In this document: piece after piece, positions 43,401-52,517 of the stretch
Layout: every line of letters begins with the position of its first letter
Position numbering within the stretch: the stretch's first letter is position 1
Source: Ananas comosus
Taxonomy: Eukaryota; Streptophyta; Magnoliopsida; Poales; Bromeliaceae
Length of the DNA: 64,000 bases
NCBI RefSeq assembly: GCF_001540865.1
Contig: NC_033629.1
Coordinates: 6,326,033-6,390,032, forward strand
Reading direction: 5' to 3'
Translations under genes and position numbers: made by a program
Notes under the pieces: generated by a model
The model's database searches: none
Seen by the model: only the letters and a program-made list of their open reading frames with translations
What the model was told of the DNA's origin: nothing

Positions 43401-46274
43401 CTCTACGATTCTTTTTCTTTTCTCCTTCTCTCTATTCTATATTGCTACTACAAGCCAGCCTATTACCACTTGCAAATCTGAGCAACCGTTCGCTCAACAC
43501 GAATCAGCCGCAGAAGACCTGCCAGAGTCGAATATTGCTGCCGATTTGCAGCCTTCTGCTCGATCCTCGTAAGCTGCTGAAACTGCTGCAGCTACTGTCT
43601 TCGGTTGCAGAGGTTGTGCCGAAGAAATAAAATGAAGTCTTAAATCTGTGCAAAAAACTCCCATAAGCTCAAAAATTGCAGAACATCCCTGTTTATTTAA
43701 AAAACTTGTTCTAATACTTCATCCACAAATTAGAATTAGATCCAATCCATAAATTTTTGTAGAGAAAGATATTGGGTCCACTACTTCTAGTGTAGAATAT
43801 GTAACTGGGATCTTGCTATGACGTAAAGGGTTCATATCCTAATTCAATAGGACCCTTAATTTGCGCTACATCAATATTGACTAAAGAGTTCGATTTTAAT
43901 AATATCTTTAATACCTTTCCATGCCCCTTCCATTGTGTTATAACTTTCAATTTAGGCACAAAGAGGTAAAGACATGTTAAAAGGTAGATCTATACACAAT
44001 GAGTTATAAGCAATAGCTATCAGCATTTAGCCACGATAAAAGATCAACTCGAACTAGAAAGTCAATTAGTTTGTCTCTACTCCATATGAGTTGGGACAAG
44101 CCATTGTTATTATTGTCTTCCTACTTCAAGTCCGACACTCAAAGTCTCTTTCTACAAGTAAAGATTATCTTCTAGCCAGCAAGTAAACAAGTTAGAAGAT
44201 ATAATATACTAGTAGTAGTGATAAATCAATAATATTTTATGGTTTTCATCCAACATAACCAATAAGCCAACTTTTTTTAGTTACAAATAATCCACTCCAA
44301 TTTGTTATCCGTGTGGACAAAAAGGAGCGACATGCATAAAGTCAGACACAGATATGTTGATGCAGAAAAGGGTTCTGCCATAAAAAATGCAAGGTAGGTA
44401 CAAAAAGGCCAAGTGTCATGGTTTCACTAGACAACATATACCATTTGTTCCTCCGCTCCACCCAAGCCTAGAGAACTATGGCATTTTATTCTGCTTTTCA
44501 CAAGTATCCATATACACTAAGCAATCTTCCAGCAAGAAATAGCAATAGAAAATACCAGCAATAGAGATAAAATGAGGTTGGAAAAATAAAGGATAGCTCT
44601 ATACATGAAATAAGAAATCTTTCTACTTCTATGAAATAGTACCATCCAGCAAATGGATCAGTAGCAAATATTAATGTTTCAATAATGATGGCCACAGCAT
44701 TACAACCATATTCACAACAATGCCAGACTGATGCAACCGACTTGCTCATCAAACTTCCGGCCATTTAAGACAATTTGATAGGTTATCAGAGAACAACACC
44801 ATTCTCTTTATATCAAGGATTTAAGTACCATGGTACAATGTCGTGTTGAAAACTTGCCGGCACGATACAGCACGGCGCATGCCGTGTTGTGCCGATATGT
44901 GTCGATCAGAAAAATATATGTGCAGACATATAATGACATAAAATATTTATTTTCTTTAGCAACAAGATATTCTAATTGCTTACTATATATTTTTATCAAA
45001 TATTTTGAATTTTATTGAGAAAATTACTTACTAATTTAAAGAAAAAAGAGTTTTAAGTTGTGTCATCGGTACAAAAGCTGTATCATGCAAATATCCTAAT
45101 GCCAAGATACAGCACGGTAGATACGGCACGATAGATACGATAAGTGCCGATTGGCACTTAAATTCTTGCTCTATGCAATAACATTTTTTCTTGCACAACT
45201 CAAGTTAAATATAAAATTATTCAAAAAACACAAAATGCCTATTGATAAGAGAAAAGCAATACAATTCCTTCAGCTTCAGATTTTAAACAATCGGCTTACT
45301 ACATCTGATTAGGAATACCAAACAGTAAAATTAAGAGATTAGTATTCCATGAATAATAAAGAATCTAGGACCTAATGTTTCAAAAGGCGCAGGACGCAAG
45401 ACTCCCTTGAAGCCTATGCGCGAGGCGCACTGCGAGGGGCGCGCCTCAAAAAGGCGAGGAGCACATTTACTAAGCCTAATTTAATTTAATGTTTTACATT
45501 AAAAAATCCCAAAATAACCATCAAAAAGTAAAGAAAATGCATGCATATAGTTTAATTTGATGTTCTTGCTGACGCTGTTGCTGCTTCTTGTTTTCCTGTT
45601 GCCTGCTGCTAGTTGCTTGTTCTAGCCACCGTTGGTTTGCTGCCGCTGCTTCCTGCTGCTAGCACAGTTGCTGTTGGATGCTCGACAGGGAGAGGATGTG
45701 GGAGAACAAGAGACAGAGAGGAAGGGGCGAATAGCTGGTTTTTTTTAGGGGTTTTTTGGGTTTCTTTCAAGATTTTTTAAGTATCTTATTAGGTTTAAAG
45801 TATAAAATGCAAATTCAAAGCCCGACAATTCGAAAACTAGAATTTTTTTGGATTTCTTTTAATATTTTTTAAGTATCTTATCGGATTAAAGTATAATATG
45901 CAAATTCAAAACCCGACAATTCAAAAACTTGAATAAAAAATCTCTGAAAATTTAAATATTGTGAGGCGCGCGCCTCGCGCCTTGGCAATAGCGCTGTGCC
46001 TAGCTATTGCTGAGGCGCTAAGGCCCGTGCCTTGCACCTAGGCGCCGAGCGCGCCTAAAGCGCGCCTTTTCAAACAATGCTAGGACATATAAATAAATAA
46101 AAGAATCACCTCTATCTTGCTCCTCAGCTAAGCATCCCTGGCCTAGAATAAAGATAATTGCGGATCAAACACAATGAGCAAATCTAACATATAGAACCAA
46201 AATTAAGATTTAAAGCATAAAGGATGGACCAAACCATTTAGAAAATTCCAATGATCCTGCATTGCGTCCTCCAT
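25153..46274 (-). CDS. TWD1: FKBP42 / TWISTED DWARF 1 immunophilin-like protein, 8 exons
   Basis: Eight exons on the minus strand (46274-46235, 46142-46110, 42117-41941, 34251-34162, 26919-26735, 26566-26444, 26350-26198, 25479-25153) join in phase to a 375-residue protein (1128 nt with TAG). Each intron has GT and AG borders. Arabidopsis TWD1 is about 365 residues. An acidic N-terminus (1-50) is followed by an FKBP-type domain (about 50-173, GVASMKSGERA-like IASMKSGERALLHVGWELGY, FPNVPPMADLLYEVELIGFD), a TPR region (about 176-310, QQYEMAIAYMGDD, NMAACLIKLQRYDEAI, ALFRRGKARAALGQ), a basic calmodulin-binding-type stretch and a C-terminal hydrophobic anchor (about 349-367, SNLLVVFWHWLLSLIHRLF). 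In Arabidopsis it chaperones ABCB auxin transporters with HSP90. The gene is spread over 21 kb because introns 2, 3 and 4 hold transposons. Confidence 0.93.
26198..26350 (-). CDS. TWD1: FKBP42 exon 7
   Basis: Acceptor CTGAATCAG|GCAATA and donor ACCATT|GTATGC. 51 codons (AIAYMGDDFMFQLFGKY to EAIGQCTI), the middle TPR region. Confidence 0.95.
26444..26566 (-). CDS. TWD1: FKBP42 exon 6
   Basis: Acceptor TAATGCAG|GGAAAA and donor GAAATG|GTTGTG. 41 codons from GKARSDMTVEERIEAADRRK to EAMQQYEM, covering the linker and the first TPR helix. Confidence 0.95.
26735..26919 (-). CDS. TWD1: FKBP42 exon 5
   Basis: Acceptor CACCCGCAG|AGAAAA and donor AAAGAA|GTAGGC. It encodes KKEMAGLGIGIASMKSGERA through ELIGFDDIKE, the C-terminal half of the FKBP domain. 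It is the best conserved part of the gene. Confidence 0.95.
28354..28782 (+). pseudogene. copia gag N-terminal fragment
   Basis: A 142-residue frame with the copia gag signature (NPKYLSWKRKDTTILTWINA, YDAWRVIEVYF, SISDYMQKIKSIGNALQAIG, LVMTVLLGLADEYLGFVSAL). It stops where the region after the gag core would begin; no zinc knuckle is found. Confidence 0.85.
28884..29943 (+). pseudogene. copia RT C-terminal and RNase H remnant
   Basis: The first frame has the RT motif LLLYVDNIIVAESSSSLLD, where the usual YVDD is YVDN, and KDLGPLHYFLGIEV. After a frameshift near 29220-29250 come TRPDISYVVISVAQFLDAP, TDADWVGCPD and STSGYCIFLG. Stops at 29566 and 29575 and later follow, then SSSEAKYRA and HTKHIKLDHQFLQEKVQSG of RNase H. 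Order and spacing are those of copia pol. Confidence 0.88.
30794..30851. repeat. 29-bp perfect tandem duplication
   Basis: Two adjacent identical copies of a 29-bp unit beginning AAGGTTCTGACAAAGGCAAT, in FKBP42 intron 4. A recent slippage or local duplication. Confidence 0.92.
32935..32975 (-). mobile_element. Possible Helitron 3' terminus
   Basis: On the minus strand a GC-rich hairpin-like stretch (CCCGCCGCATCGCG, then TAGGGCCCCATAA) ends in CTAG followed by T, the hallmark order of Helitron 3' ends. No 5' end or Rep/helicase coding was found, so this is a motif-level call. Confidence 0.3.
34162..34251 (-). CDS. TWD1: FKBP42 exon 4
   Basis: Acceptor GTTGTGACAG|TGCATT and donor GGGAAAG|GTATGCC. 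It encodes HYRAWVEHSSHKFEDTW and QEQHPIELILGK of the FKBP domain. The split codons T|TG (Leu) with exon 3 and G|AG (Glu) with exon 5 give the expected conserved residues. Confidence 0.93.
35443..36583. mobile_element. GGCGC-rich inverted-repeat element in FKBP42 intron 3
   Basis: The left end AAAAAGGTGCCTCAAGCACG and the right end (reverse complement TTTGAAAAGGCGCAAGGC) are imperfect inverted repeats, rich in GGCGCCTAGGC-type words also seen at 35991-36010. The interior is AT-rich on the left, with some coding-like GC-rich sequence but no recognisable domain. It is related by termini to the element at 45376. Confidence 0.45.
36761..40420 (+). mobile_element. Gypsy relic in FKBP42 intron 3
   Basis: A 5' LTR starts at 36761 (TGTTACAATCATCTATTTGG) with TATA-like CTTATAAATAAG and AATAAAG signals. 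It is followed near 37014 by a primer-binding-like CATATCAGAGCC. A 3' LTR starts at 40291 (TGTTGCAATCATCTATACG) after a purine tract (AAAGGGAAGGAAAT) and is cut off after about 130 bp. It is antisense to the host gene, which may explain its persistence in the intron. Confidence 0.78.
38140..40290 (+). pseudogene. gag, protease, RT and chromodomain remnants of the gypsy relic
   Basis: Discontinuous frames show gag (ITWLDFLKFNSEDPISWLFK), a knuckle remnant (GLCYNRDELWTSGHKC), a protease start (LVGTGSTHNFINSG, with the Asp of DTG changed to Gly), and RT (EIEKQVIEMLTPGIIQQSHS, then after a gap VSYHQIRVHPNDVHKAAFRT). The C-terminal tail with a chromodomain-like end follows (QDEATWEDEEEMIRKYPN). 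RNase H and integrase are missing. Many stops and shifts; no function is expected. Confidence 0.82.
40434..41310. mobile_element. Element-like block with AAATTT filler in FKBP42 intron 3
   Basis: The left side has GAGCGTTTGGCAACCTTG and the right side, reverse-complemented, AGGGCCCGATTGGCC, resembling the GGGCNNGTTTGG ends of plant TIR elements, with weak inverted similarity. Between them (40555-41110) lies the same AAATTT/TTCAAATT-only sequence as at 2.5 kb. Boundaries are uncertain. Confidence 0.4.
41941..42117 (-). CDS. TWD1: FKBP42 exon 3
   Basis: Acceptor TATGCCTAG|ATGATG and donor TGTTTCT|GTAAGT. It encodes the acidic linker (DDDNDIVMENASF) and the start of the FKBP domain (PPKVDSEVEILHEKV, IIKEGHGHKPAKLATCF). 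PPKVDSE and IIKEGHG are strongly conserved in TWD1 proteins. Confidence 0.92.
43221..43230 (+). promoter_or_regulatory. TATA-box promoter-like site in FKBP42 intron 2
   Basis: CTATAAATAG stands in an otherwise AT-rich intron, followed by GC-richer sequence with a pyrimidine-rich tract and a short open frame (43442-43630). The sequence after it (TTAATAGAGAAAATTCAAG) resembles retrotransposon LTR R regions. It is probably part of a solo LTR of unknown family; an antisense transcript promoter is the alternative. Confidence 0.35.
44826..45170. mobile_element. Inverted-repeat element with CACGATACAGCACGG words
   Basis: The left arm has GCACGATACAGCACGGCGCA and the right arm ATACAGCACGGTAGATACGG and GATACGATAAGTGCCG. 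The outer ends (TTAAGTACCATGGTAC, reverse AATTTAAGTGCCAATCGGCAC) suggest weak terminal inverted repeats. It is non-coding and lies in FKBP42 intron 2. Confidence 0.4.
45376..46083. mobile_element. GGCGC-rich inverted-repeat element in FKBP42 intron 2
   Basis: The left end TAATGTTTCAAAAGGCGCAG faces the right end, reverse complement CATTGTTTGAAAAGGCGCGC. The interior has an imperfect direct repeat pair (GGATTTCTTTTAATATTTTT region and its neighbour near 45755) and CTG-rich sequence but no ORF. It lies within 30 bp of the micro-exon 2 splice donor. Confidence 0.55.
46110..46142 (-). CDS. TWD1: FKBP42 exon 2 (33-nt micro-exon)
   Basis: Acceptor CTTTATTCTAG|GCCAGG and donor AGATAGAG|GTGATT border 33 nt encoding (with split codons) GQGCLAEEQDR. 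Both split codons (G|GC and G|AT) complete correctly with exons 1 and 3. Two of the three frames contain stops; only the frame that fits both neighbours is open. Confidence 0.65.
46235..46274 (-). CDS. TWD1: FKBP42 exon 1
   Basis: ATG GAG GAC opens 13 codons (MEDAMQDHWNFLN) plus one base, then donor AAATG|GTTTGG. The start is inferred from frame continuity with exons 2 and 3; no other ATG upstream fits. The N-terminus is poorly conserved in the family, so this exon is less certain than the rest. Confidence 0.68.
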
Positions 46275-47760
46275 CGTCGACAGATCTACTGCTAGCAGAA
46301 GTAAAAAAGAATACTATGCGAAGGAGATTTAGAGGAGATAGGGAGAAAAGTTGGTGCGGGGTTGGACAAGCGGGAGGCTATAGAGGAGACCACTACAGCG
46401 TCTTCTAGTCATGGTGTATTAGCTTCTAAATGGTTCGGAACCAACCAAAAACCAGAAGGTCAAGGTGAAATGAAATTGCATCTTGCACCGGCTCCACCAC
46501 CTCCCTGCCTCGTATTGGAAAACGTTATTTGGTATACCGAAAAAAAAAAAAAAATTAAGATCACCTCTTGTCCGTGCCTCCGAGGGTTTAAAACTTCTTT
46601 AGTTTTTATTATCATACATATTCATTCATGTATATAATTTTGGAAGCATGGTCCCAAATGAACCACAAGCTGCCACGTGGCGAGCTTCAATTTATGTTAA
46701 TAGCCACAATTTAATATCTTTTAGTTAATTAAGTCATGTATTGATTATAAACGTTTTTTATTTTCTTACTAAATGTTAAAACTTGAAACTCATGTCCTTT
46801 CATTTTCCATATAATTAAAATTAAAAAATAAAATTGATAGCCATTAACAATTAGTTATAAGAGAAAAAAATTATTTAAACTTTAAAGACTTTTCGCTTCC
46901 TCACTATAGGTTACCATATTAATTTGAATTACTTAATGACCCATAATAATTTAATAAATACATATAACCTTCAAAAGAATTATTACAAATTAATGTAAAA
47001 CTTGAAATTCAAATTTTTCATATTCCATTATAATTGAAAAGTAGGGAATTAAAGAGATAATAAAAATAGTGAATTAGTAGAGAAAGTAAAAAAATAGTGA
47101 TATTTAGTTGAATCACCATTATTTCTCAATTTTATCCTAAAAAAATCTTGGCCTAAGAGGTTCTTAAAATAGTCTAACTCATCGAGAAGGTTTTTTTATG
47201 TTACTAAAATGACCTTTTGGTTTCTATGTCACAATCCACATTGTTATAAAAATAAATGGCAAAAAAGGAGAATGCATTAATGCACAAAGAAACGTATAGA
47301 ATACTATGTATATTAGTTGTTAAATATATAGATTATAAATGTGTATTAAATTATAATATCTATCTATTAACTTATATTAAACCCCATAATTAATCCACGT
47401 GGCAAGCTTAGCATAATTTTAGCCTACAAGCCTACACGTCAGCATAATCTTAAATGAAATTACAAGTCCGTGGGGCCTACCTGACAATTCTTTTTCTCTT
47501 GAACCGGCTTTTTCCCATTCTTGAACTGTTTCTCTTCTTCCTTGAACCGTCTTTTCCCCTCCCTTAAGCCGTTTCTTCTTCCGACCCACCCCCGCTGATG
47601 AAATACAGGTCCAGTGCATTGTCGTTTCTTCTTCCCTCCCGACCATTTCCTCGATTGCCATTTTCTCTACCTTCCTTACATAAAGCGTCACAATATTGGG
47701 GATGAGAGGTGGCGACAGGGGTTCGAGGCATGAGGTGGCGAATGATGGCAGGGGAAGGGA
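46275..47760. other. 5' flank of FKBP42 and AT-rich intergenic sequence
   Basis: The first 250 bp should contain the FKBP42 leader and promoter; no clear TATA box was seen. G-box-like CCACGTGG occurs twice (near 46674 and 47397). The rest is AT-rich, without ORFs of recognisable family. Confidence 0.4.
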
Positions 47761-47766
47761 GCAAAG

Positions 47767-47771
<5 letters not shown>

Positions 47772-47803
<32 letters not shown>
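47772..47803. repeat. (AG)16 microsatellite
   Basis: Uninterrupted AG repeat. Confidence 0.95.
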
Positions 47804-47806
<3 letters not shown>

Positions 47807-49207
47807 GTAGGTCGTGGTGTTTGACAATGGCACCAGAGTAAGATACCTTCTAATCTCCTCTTTTTTTCTTTTTTTTTTAATACACTCCATCTTGATCAGG
47901 TCTGTAGGATCTAATCCCATTTTGCTCTTACTTAATTTGTTGTGCTCCATTGTTGGAACTCCCTTCTTTTGTACACCCTCTCCTACTTTTGCTACTACTA
48001 TCTCCAATTTTTCATTTACTTTAGATTCAGTTTTTTCTTATTCTTTTTATGTTTTTGCTGCCATACTGCTGCAGCAACAATTTTTGCTACTATTGCTTCA
48101 TTTTCTTCCTGCTCTGCTGCTGTAGAAGCAGCAATTCTACTTCTATTACTTCTTTGAATAAGTTATTATCTCCAAATTACTGATTAATAAAAAAAAATTT
48201 ATTCATGTTTGCATTATACAGATTCATGAACTGGAGTATCCAGTACGTTGGAAATTCATCTGTAGGATCGAGCAGAAGTTTGGCATATTTAGCAAACTGG
48301 ATGCTTGCACTTTTGTCGTAAATGCTTATGATGAAGTATAGTCACAGGTTGTTCTTCCCATGGTAATCATTTTGCCACTATTGCAACTGCCTTCTATCCT
48401 AAGGTATGTTAACATGATTAGATACTGCATTTCTTCACTTTTTTCCTTACAATTGTTTGTTTTTAATTACTTAGAGTTGCACCTGGAGCTTAGTTGATTT
48501 CCTTCAAGATCGGAGACACTCTTAGGCTTGATGGAAACACGAATTGGTTTGGTTCAGACATTATTTGCCGCAGTGAAGGCAATTAGTTTATTTCCAGATT
48601 TTGGTTTACAAAATGAAATTGAGGACACTTAAGATTTTAGATACTATCAATAATTTACTTTTCCATGCTAAATAATGCTATAAATATTTTGGCTGAAGTG
48701 ATGATTCAGTATTACATAAGCAGCGGTTGCAGCGGCAGCAGCAGCACTAGCAGCATAATCAATAGAAAAGAAGAAGATAAAGAATAAGAAGAAGAAGAAG
48801 AAGAAAAAGAACAAGCAAGTAGTAGCAGCACCACAAATTGTGTAGCATGCATCTATGGTATGTTGATTTTCCAAATATTCTAATATGCAAGCTCTATATA
48901 AACTTAAGACTATTGAATATGTGCTATAATTATCTTACATACATTGATTTTAATTTTAATTCTTTGTTATGAGACTCGCTAGAAGCTAATTTGTTGGAAC
49001 TAGATAAGATTATGTTGATTAATGCACCTCTTCTTTATACTCTTGGACATATAATTTTCTCTATCACTATTTGCATTGGACTTTTTACCTCCAAGATTCA
49101 GTTTGTATATTTGCACTGTAAGTTTTATCTCTCATGTTCAACTTCTATTGTTCGATGTAATTATGAATAATTTGAAAGTCTCTCTTCTATGATATTTTAT
49201 TGTGCCC
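47804..49207. other. Intergenic stretch with CTG/GCAG-rich clusters, no gene seen
   Basis: Short GC-richer patches (GCTGCTGTAGAAGCAGC near 48114; GCAGCGGCAGCAGCAGCAC near 48730, followed by a GAAGAA run) lie in AT-rich sequence. Open frames here are short and of low complexity. I do not recognise any product. Confidence 0.4.
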
Positions 49208-49860
49208 TTTTGGCCCGGTTTTTGTCGGTCCAAAACACGTACTTCTCCATAATTAGCCATTTGGGAATGTCGCTAAACTACAAAAGCCCTATTGTCGGAG
49301 CCTTTGTGGTAAGAAAATTTTGGTTAACCCTAATCTTTGCACTTTTTTATTTTGTTCCCTAACCTATTTTAGAGATCAATTTTATTTTACTTGAAATTTA
49401 AAACTTGAATTCATATTTATATTTATATTTATATTTTAAATTCAAATTTTAAATTTGAATTATATATTGAATTAAAAATTTTAAATTCACAATTAGATTA
49501 ATGACTTCAAATTTAAATTTTAAATTTAACTTTGGTTCAAATTTTGAATTTAAATACTACTTTTGAAGTTGAATTATAAATTTGATTATTGGTTCAGATT
49601 TTAAATTTGATATTTGATTTTGGATTATATTTTATTTTAAAATTCAAATTTCAAACTTAATTTGAAACTTTGATTTAAGTGTGTAATAATTTAACAGAGT
49701 TCTTATCAAACAGTTTTCTATAGCAAACAATGCTTTGATAATAAAAAATACTAAATGCTCTACAGCTTTTTTTTTAACAATAATGCACTATTTCATATAG
49801 TACCTTTTCAACCGTATTGCTCTATATAAGCAAGCCAAACAGGCCCAATGCCGACAAATT
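49208..49860. mobile_element. Element-like block with AAATTT filler
   Basis: The right end, reverse-complemented, reads TTGGGCCTGTTTGGCTTGC, a common plant TIR form. The left has TTTTGGCCCGGTTTTTG. The middle (49390-49680) is AAATTT/TTGAATTT filler like that at 2.5, 40.6 and 52.7 kb. The inverted-repeat match is weak. Confidence 0.35.
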
Positions 49861-51000
49861 TTTATTGCAACAATATCTATTAACCGCAACACATGGGGTA
49901 CTTTCTAAGCTGACCATGCACATAATATTACATTTAACTTTGTTAAAAAAATTGTATTATATTAACATGAATACTTGATGGCAAAAGGAGTAAAAGAGAA
50001 AGAAGAAGAAATGTTTGGTGATTACATTGATTAATCCTCAGTATCAGCATATCTACTGTTTTTAGTTGGAATTTTATTTTTTTAGGTTGCATTGTCTACA
50101 AATCCTTTTAGAACCATGTTTTTTTTTTTTCCTAAATTTTAGATTTATACCATATATAAACTATGTTTCCTTTTTACATCATCTTACTGTATTTTGAGCT
50201 ATTTTTATTTAGTTTGAGAGCTGGTTGGAGTTTGATACAAAACCCCTGCATGCACTTATGCACGTCTAATTTATTGAGTAGCACACAAGAACTTTATCTT
50301 TTATTTTAAAGAGCATTACCCTTCCAAAGAAGATCATCTCTTGAAGTTTCAATATGAGGGAGGAATCCAAAAATTCTGTTGGATACTGAAAGTGAAACAG
50401 AGGAGAAAATATCAACCAAATTAGATACTAAAAATATGAGTTGCATTGCTGAGAAACCTTGGAAAGAACATGGTCCGAAAGAATTTAGCTTGATTCTAAG
50501 TAAAATCTGTGAAAATGAGTAGGTTATGAAGTTGGAAGCCAAGGTAAAGTAAGTTTATTTTTAATTCTTTCTCTAATTTTATTATATTTTCGCTCCTAAG
50601 TTGCAATTCTAAACTTTGGAGGTAAAAATTATTTGTAACTATAGGTTCCCTCTTTCGCCATCTTGCAATAGATATACAAATTTTGATTTCGATATCATTT
50701 TCATTTATTGTTATACACATTCATTTGCTTCCACGAAATCTTTCCGCCGCATCGCGCAGGTATCTTCACTAGTTATCTTTCATTGCTTAGAAGAGATTAT
50801 TGGGATAATCATGGTCTCAATATAGTTGGCTTTTGTTAAAAAGCAAGATAAGTCAATTTCATCACAAGATCTTTTTTTTCTATTTGCGGGATATGAAGAG
50901 CAACTATTAACTTTTTTTAATTTTTTCTCTTTCTTTCTAAAAATTTTATAAGAGTTTTTTAGGTTGGTATTGACATGCATGCTTGAAGAAAGAACAATTG

Positions 51001-51033
<33 letters not shown>

Positions 51034-51036
<3 letters not shown>

Positions 51037-51275
51037 CTAGGGCTACTATACTCTTATGAGTGTAGCCCCCTTTGTACTCATAAGTTTCCGACCATTGGAT
51101 GAAGAGATATGCGGTTAGGATGATAGTGGTCCCCTAGGGTTGAGTGGGTGGTTGGTTGAACAGTATGACCTAACGGGTGGAAATGATCAAAGGAGTAGAT
51201 CTAACGGCCAAAAATTTATGAGTACAAAGGGGACTATACTCATAAGAGTATAGTAGCTGGACTCTCTCTCTATAT
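51034..51275. mobile_element. MITE with type-1 core and type-A termini
   Basis: Ends pair as CTACTATACTCTTATGAG (left) and the same sequence in inverse on the right (CTCATAAGAGTATAGTAG). Both flanks are TA repeats. The core holds GTTAGGATGATAGTGGTCCC followed by CTAGGGTTGAGTGGGTGG, shared with the next element. Confidence 0.8.
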
Positions 51276-51283
51276 ATATATAT

Positions 51284-51517
51284 AGAATTAGGCTAAAATG
51301 CTTCTAATAGTACCAAGTCATTGGTGTTATTTGGTTTTCGGCCCTTGGATGAAGGGATGCGCAGTTAGGATGATAGTGGTCCCCTAGGGTTGAGTGGGTG
51401 GTTGGTTGAATAGTATGATCTAAAGGATGAAAATGGTCAAAAGGTAAATCTAACGGTAGAAACCTTGGTAGCACCAAGTGCTTGGTGCTATTAGAAGCAC
51501 CCCAGCCAGACTCTATA
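51284..51517. mobile_element. MITE with type-1 core and type-B termini
   Basis: Termini ATGCTTCTAATAGTACCAAG and, inverted, GTGCTTCTAATAGCACCAAG. The core is nearly identical to that of the element at 51034, but the termini are unrelated to it. Confidence 0.8.
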
Positions 51518-51908
51518 TATACATATATAAATATACATAACAAGTTGTTCGTATTTTCTTACTTTCTACTATATTATGATTTGATTGCACATCTATGGAA
51601 TTTACTTAATAATTTAATTTCCATTCTTAAAATCTTAAAAATAATGGTTATCTATGAGTTTTGATTTTGCTTTCTATTGTGTAAAAATTTTAGATTGACT
51701 TTAGTTAGAGATTTTTTTAAAAAAAAACTTAATGAACAATTATTTGAGATTGCTTTTTTTAATTTTAAAGTCAAAATAAAAAAGCGATTTTCGTATTATG
51801 TAAACAACATATAACGCCAAAATATTTTTATCGTTTTTACAACTTACAAACAAATTAAAATTTTATTTTATTAAATATTCATAAAAATTATATTACATAT
51901 AAATTATA

Positions 51909-52275
51909 GGGTTAATTTCATACATGTTCCTACAAATATAGTGAATGGCAAATATATCCCTATAAAGTTCAACTTTCATATATTGTCCCTACAAAACTCT
52001 TGATGTTTTCAAATATGTACCTCTGGTTTGTTACTGTTAGAGAACTGTTTATATTTTTTATCCCTCCAAAAGCCATAACAGTATAATATAAAGAGGTAAA
52101 CATGTCAAAAAATAACCAAGGTTAAGCATTTAACCTATGGTTAATAAATTTTTCTAACGGATTCTAACAGCAGGGACAAATTTAAAAACATCAGGACTTT
52201 TGCAGGGACAACATATGAAAGTCGGGGATATATTTGCCATCACTATGTTTGCAGGGACCTATATGAAATTAACCC
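51909..52275. mobile_element. Fold-back MITE (367 bp) with 9-bp target duplication
   Basis: GGGTTAATTTCATA at the left end matches the inverted right end (GGGTTAATTTCATA). Near-perfect arms of about 130 bp follow (GGCAAATATATCCC, TTTCATAT.TTGTCCCT). TAAATTATA flanks both sides (51900-51908, 52276-52284). A 9-bp duplication points to a Mutator-like transposase as the mover. Confidence 0.88.
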
Positions 52276-52324
52276 TAAATTATAATATTAAAAAAATGAT
52301 ATTAATTTAGAAATATTTTAAAAA

Positions 52325-52364
52325 TATTGTTATAACTTCGTGCATTGCATGGGTTAACCACTAG
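52325..52364 (+). mobile_element. Possible Helitron 3' terminus
   Basis: CGTGCATTGCATGG can form a 5-bp stem, and GTTAACCACTAG follows, ending in CTAG before T. This is the order seen at Helitron 3' ends. No matching 5' end was found. Confidence 0.35.
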
Positions 52365-52517
52365 TTTAAAAAATAATTGAGAAGACAAAAATCTAATATG
52401 AGGCCTGAGATAAGGGATGTAAGATTACACCTCTTTTGGGGTGTAACACTACCATTGCTCCAAATAAAATTCAGCTATCCACATAAACGTCGTTAAATCT
52501 CATCCCAAACACAATAG

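Noticed and set aside
42890..43700. Endogenous pararetrovirus promoter
   Set aside because: A TATA box and leader-like sequence alone are not enough; no movement protein, coat or RT motifs of caulimoviruses are nearby.
46670..47447. Transposon defined by the two CCACGTGG sites
   Set aside because: The sequences around the two sites are only weakly inverted, no target duplication was found, and G-box words may be chance or regulatory.
47419..48157. Open frames near the (AG)n repeat
   Set aside because: Low-complexity Leu/Ser or Glu/Lys peptides without start context, splice pattern or family match.
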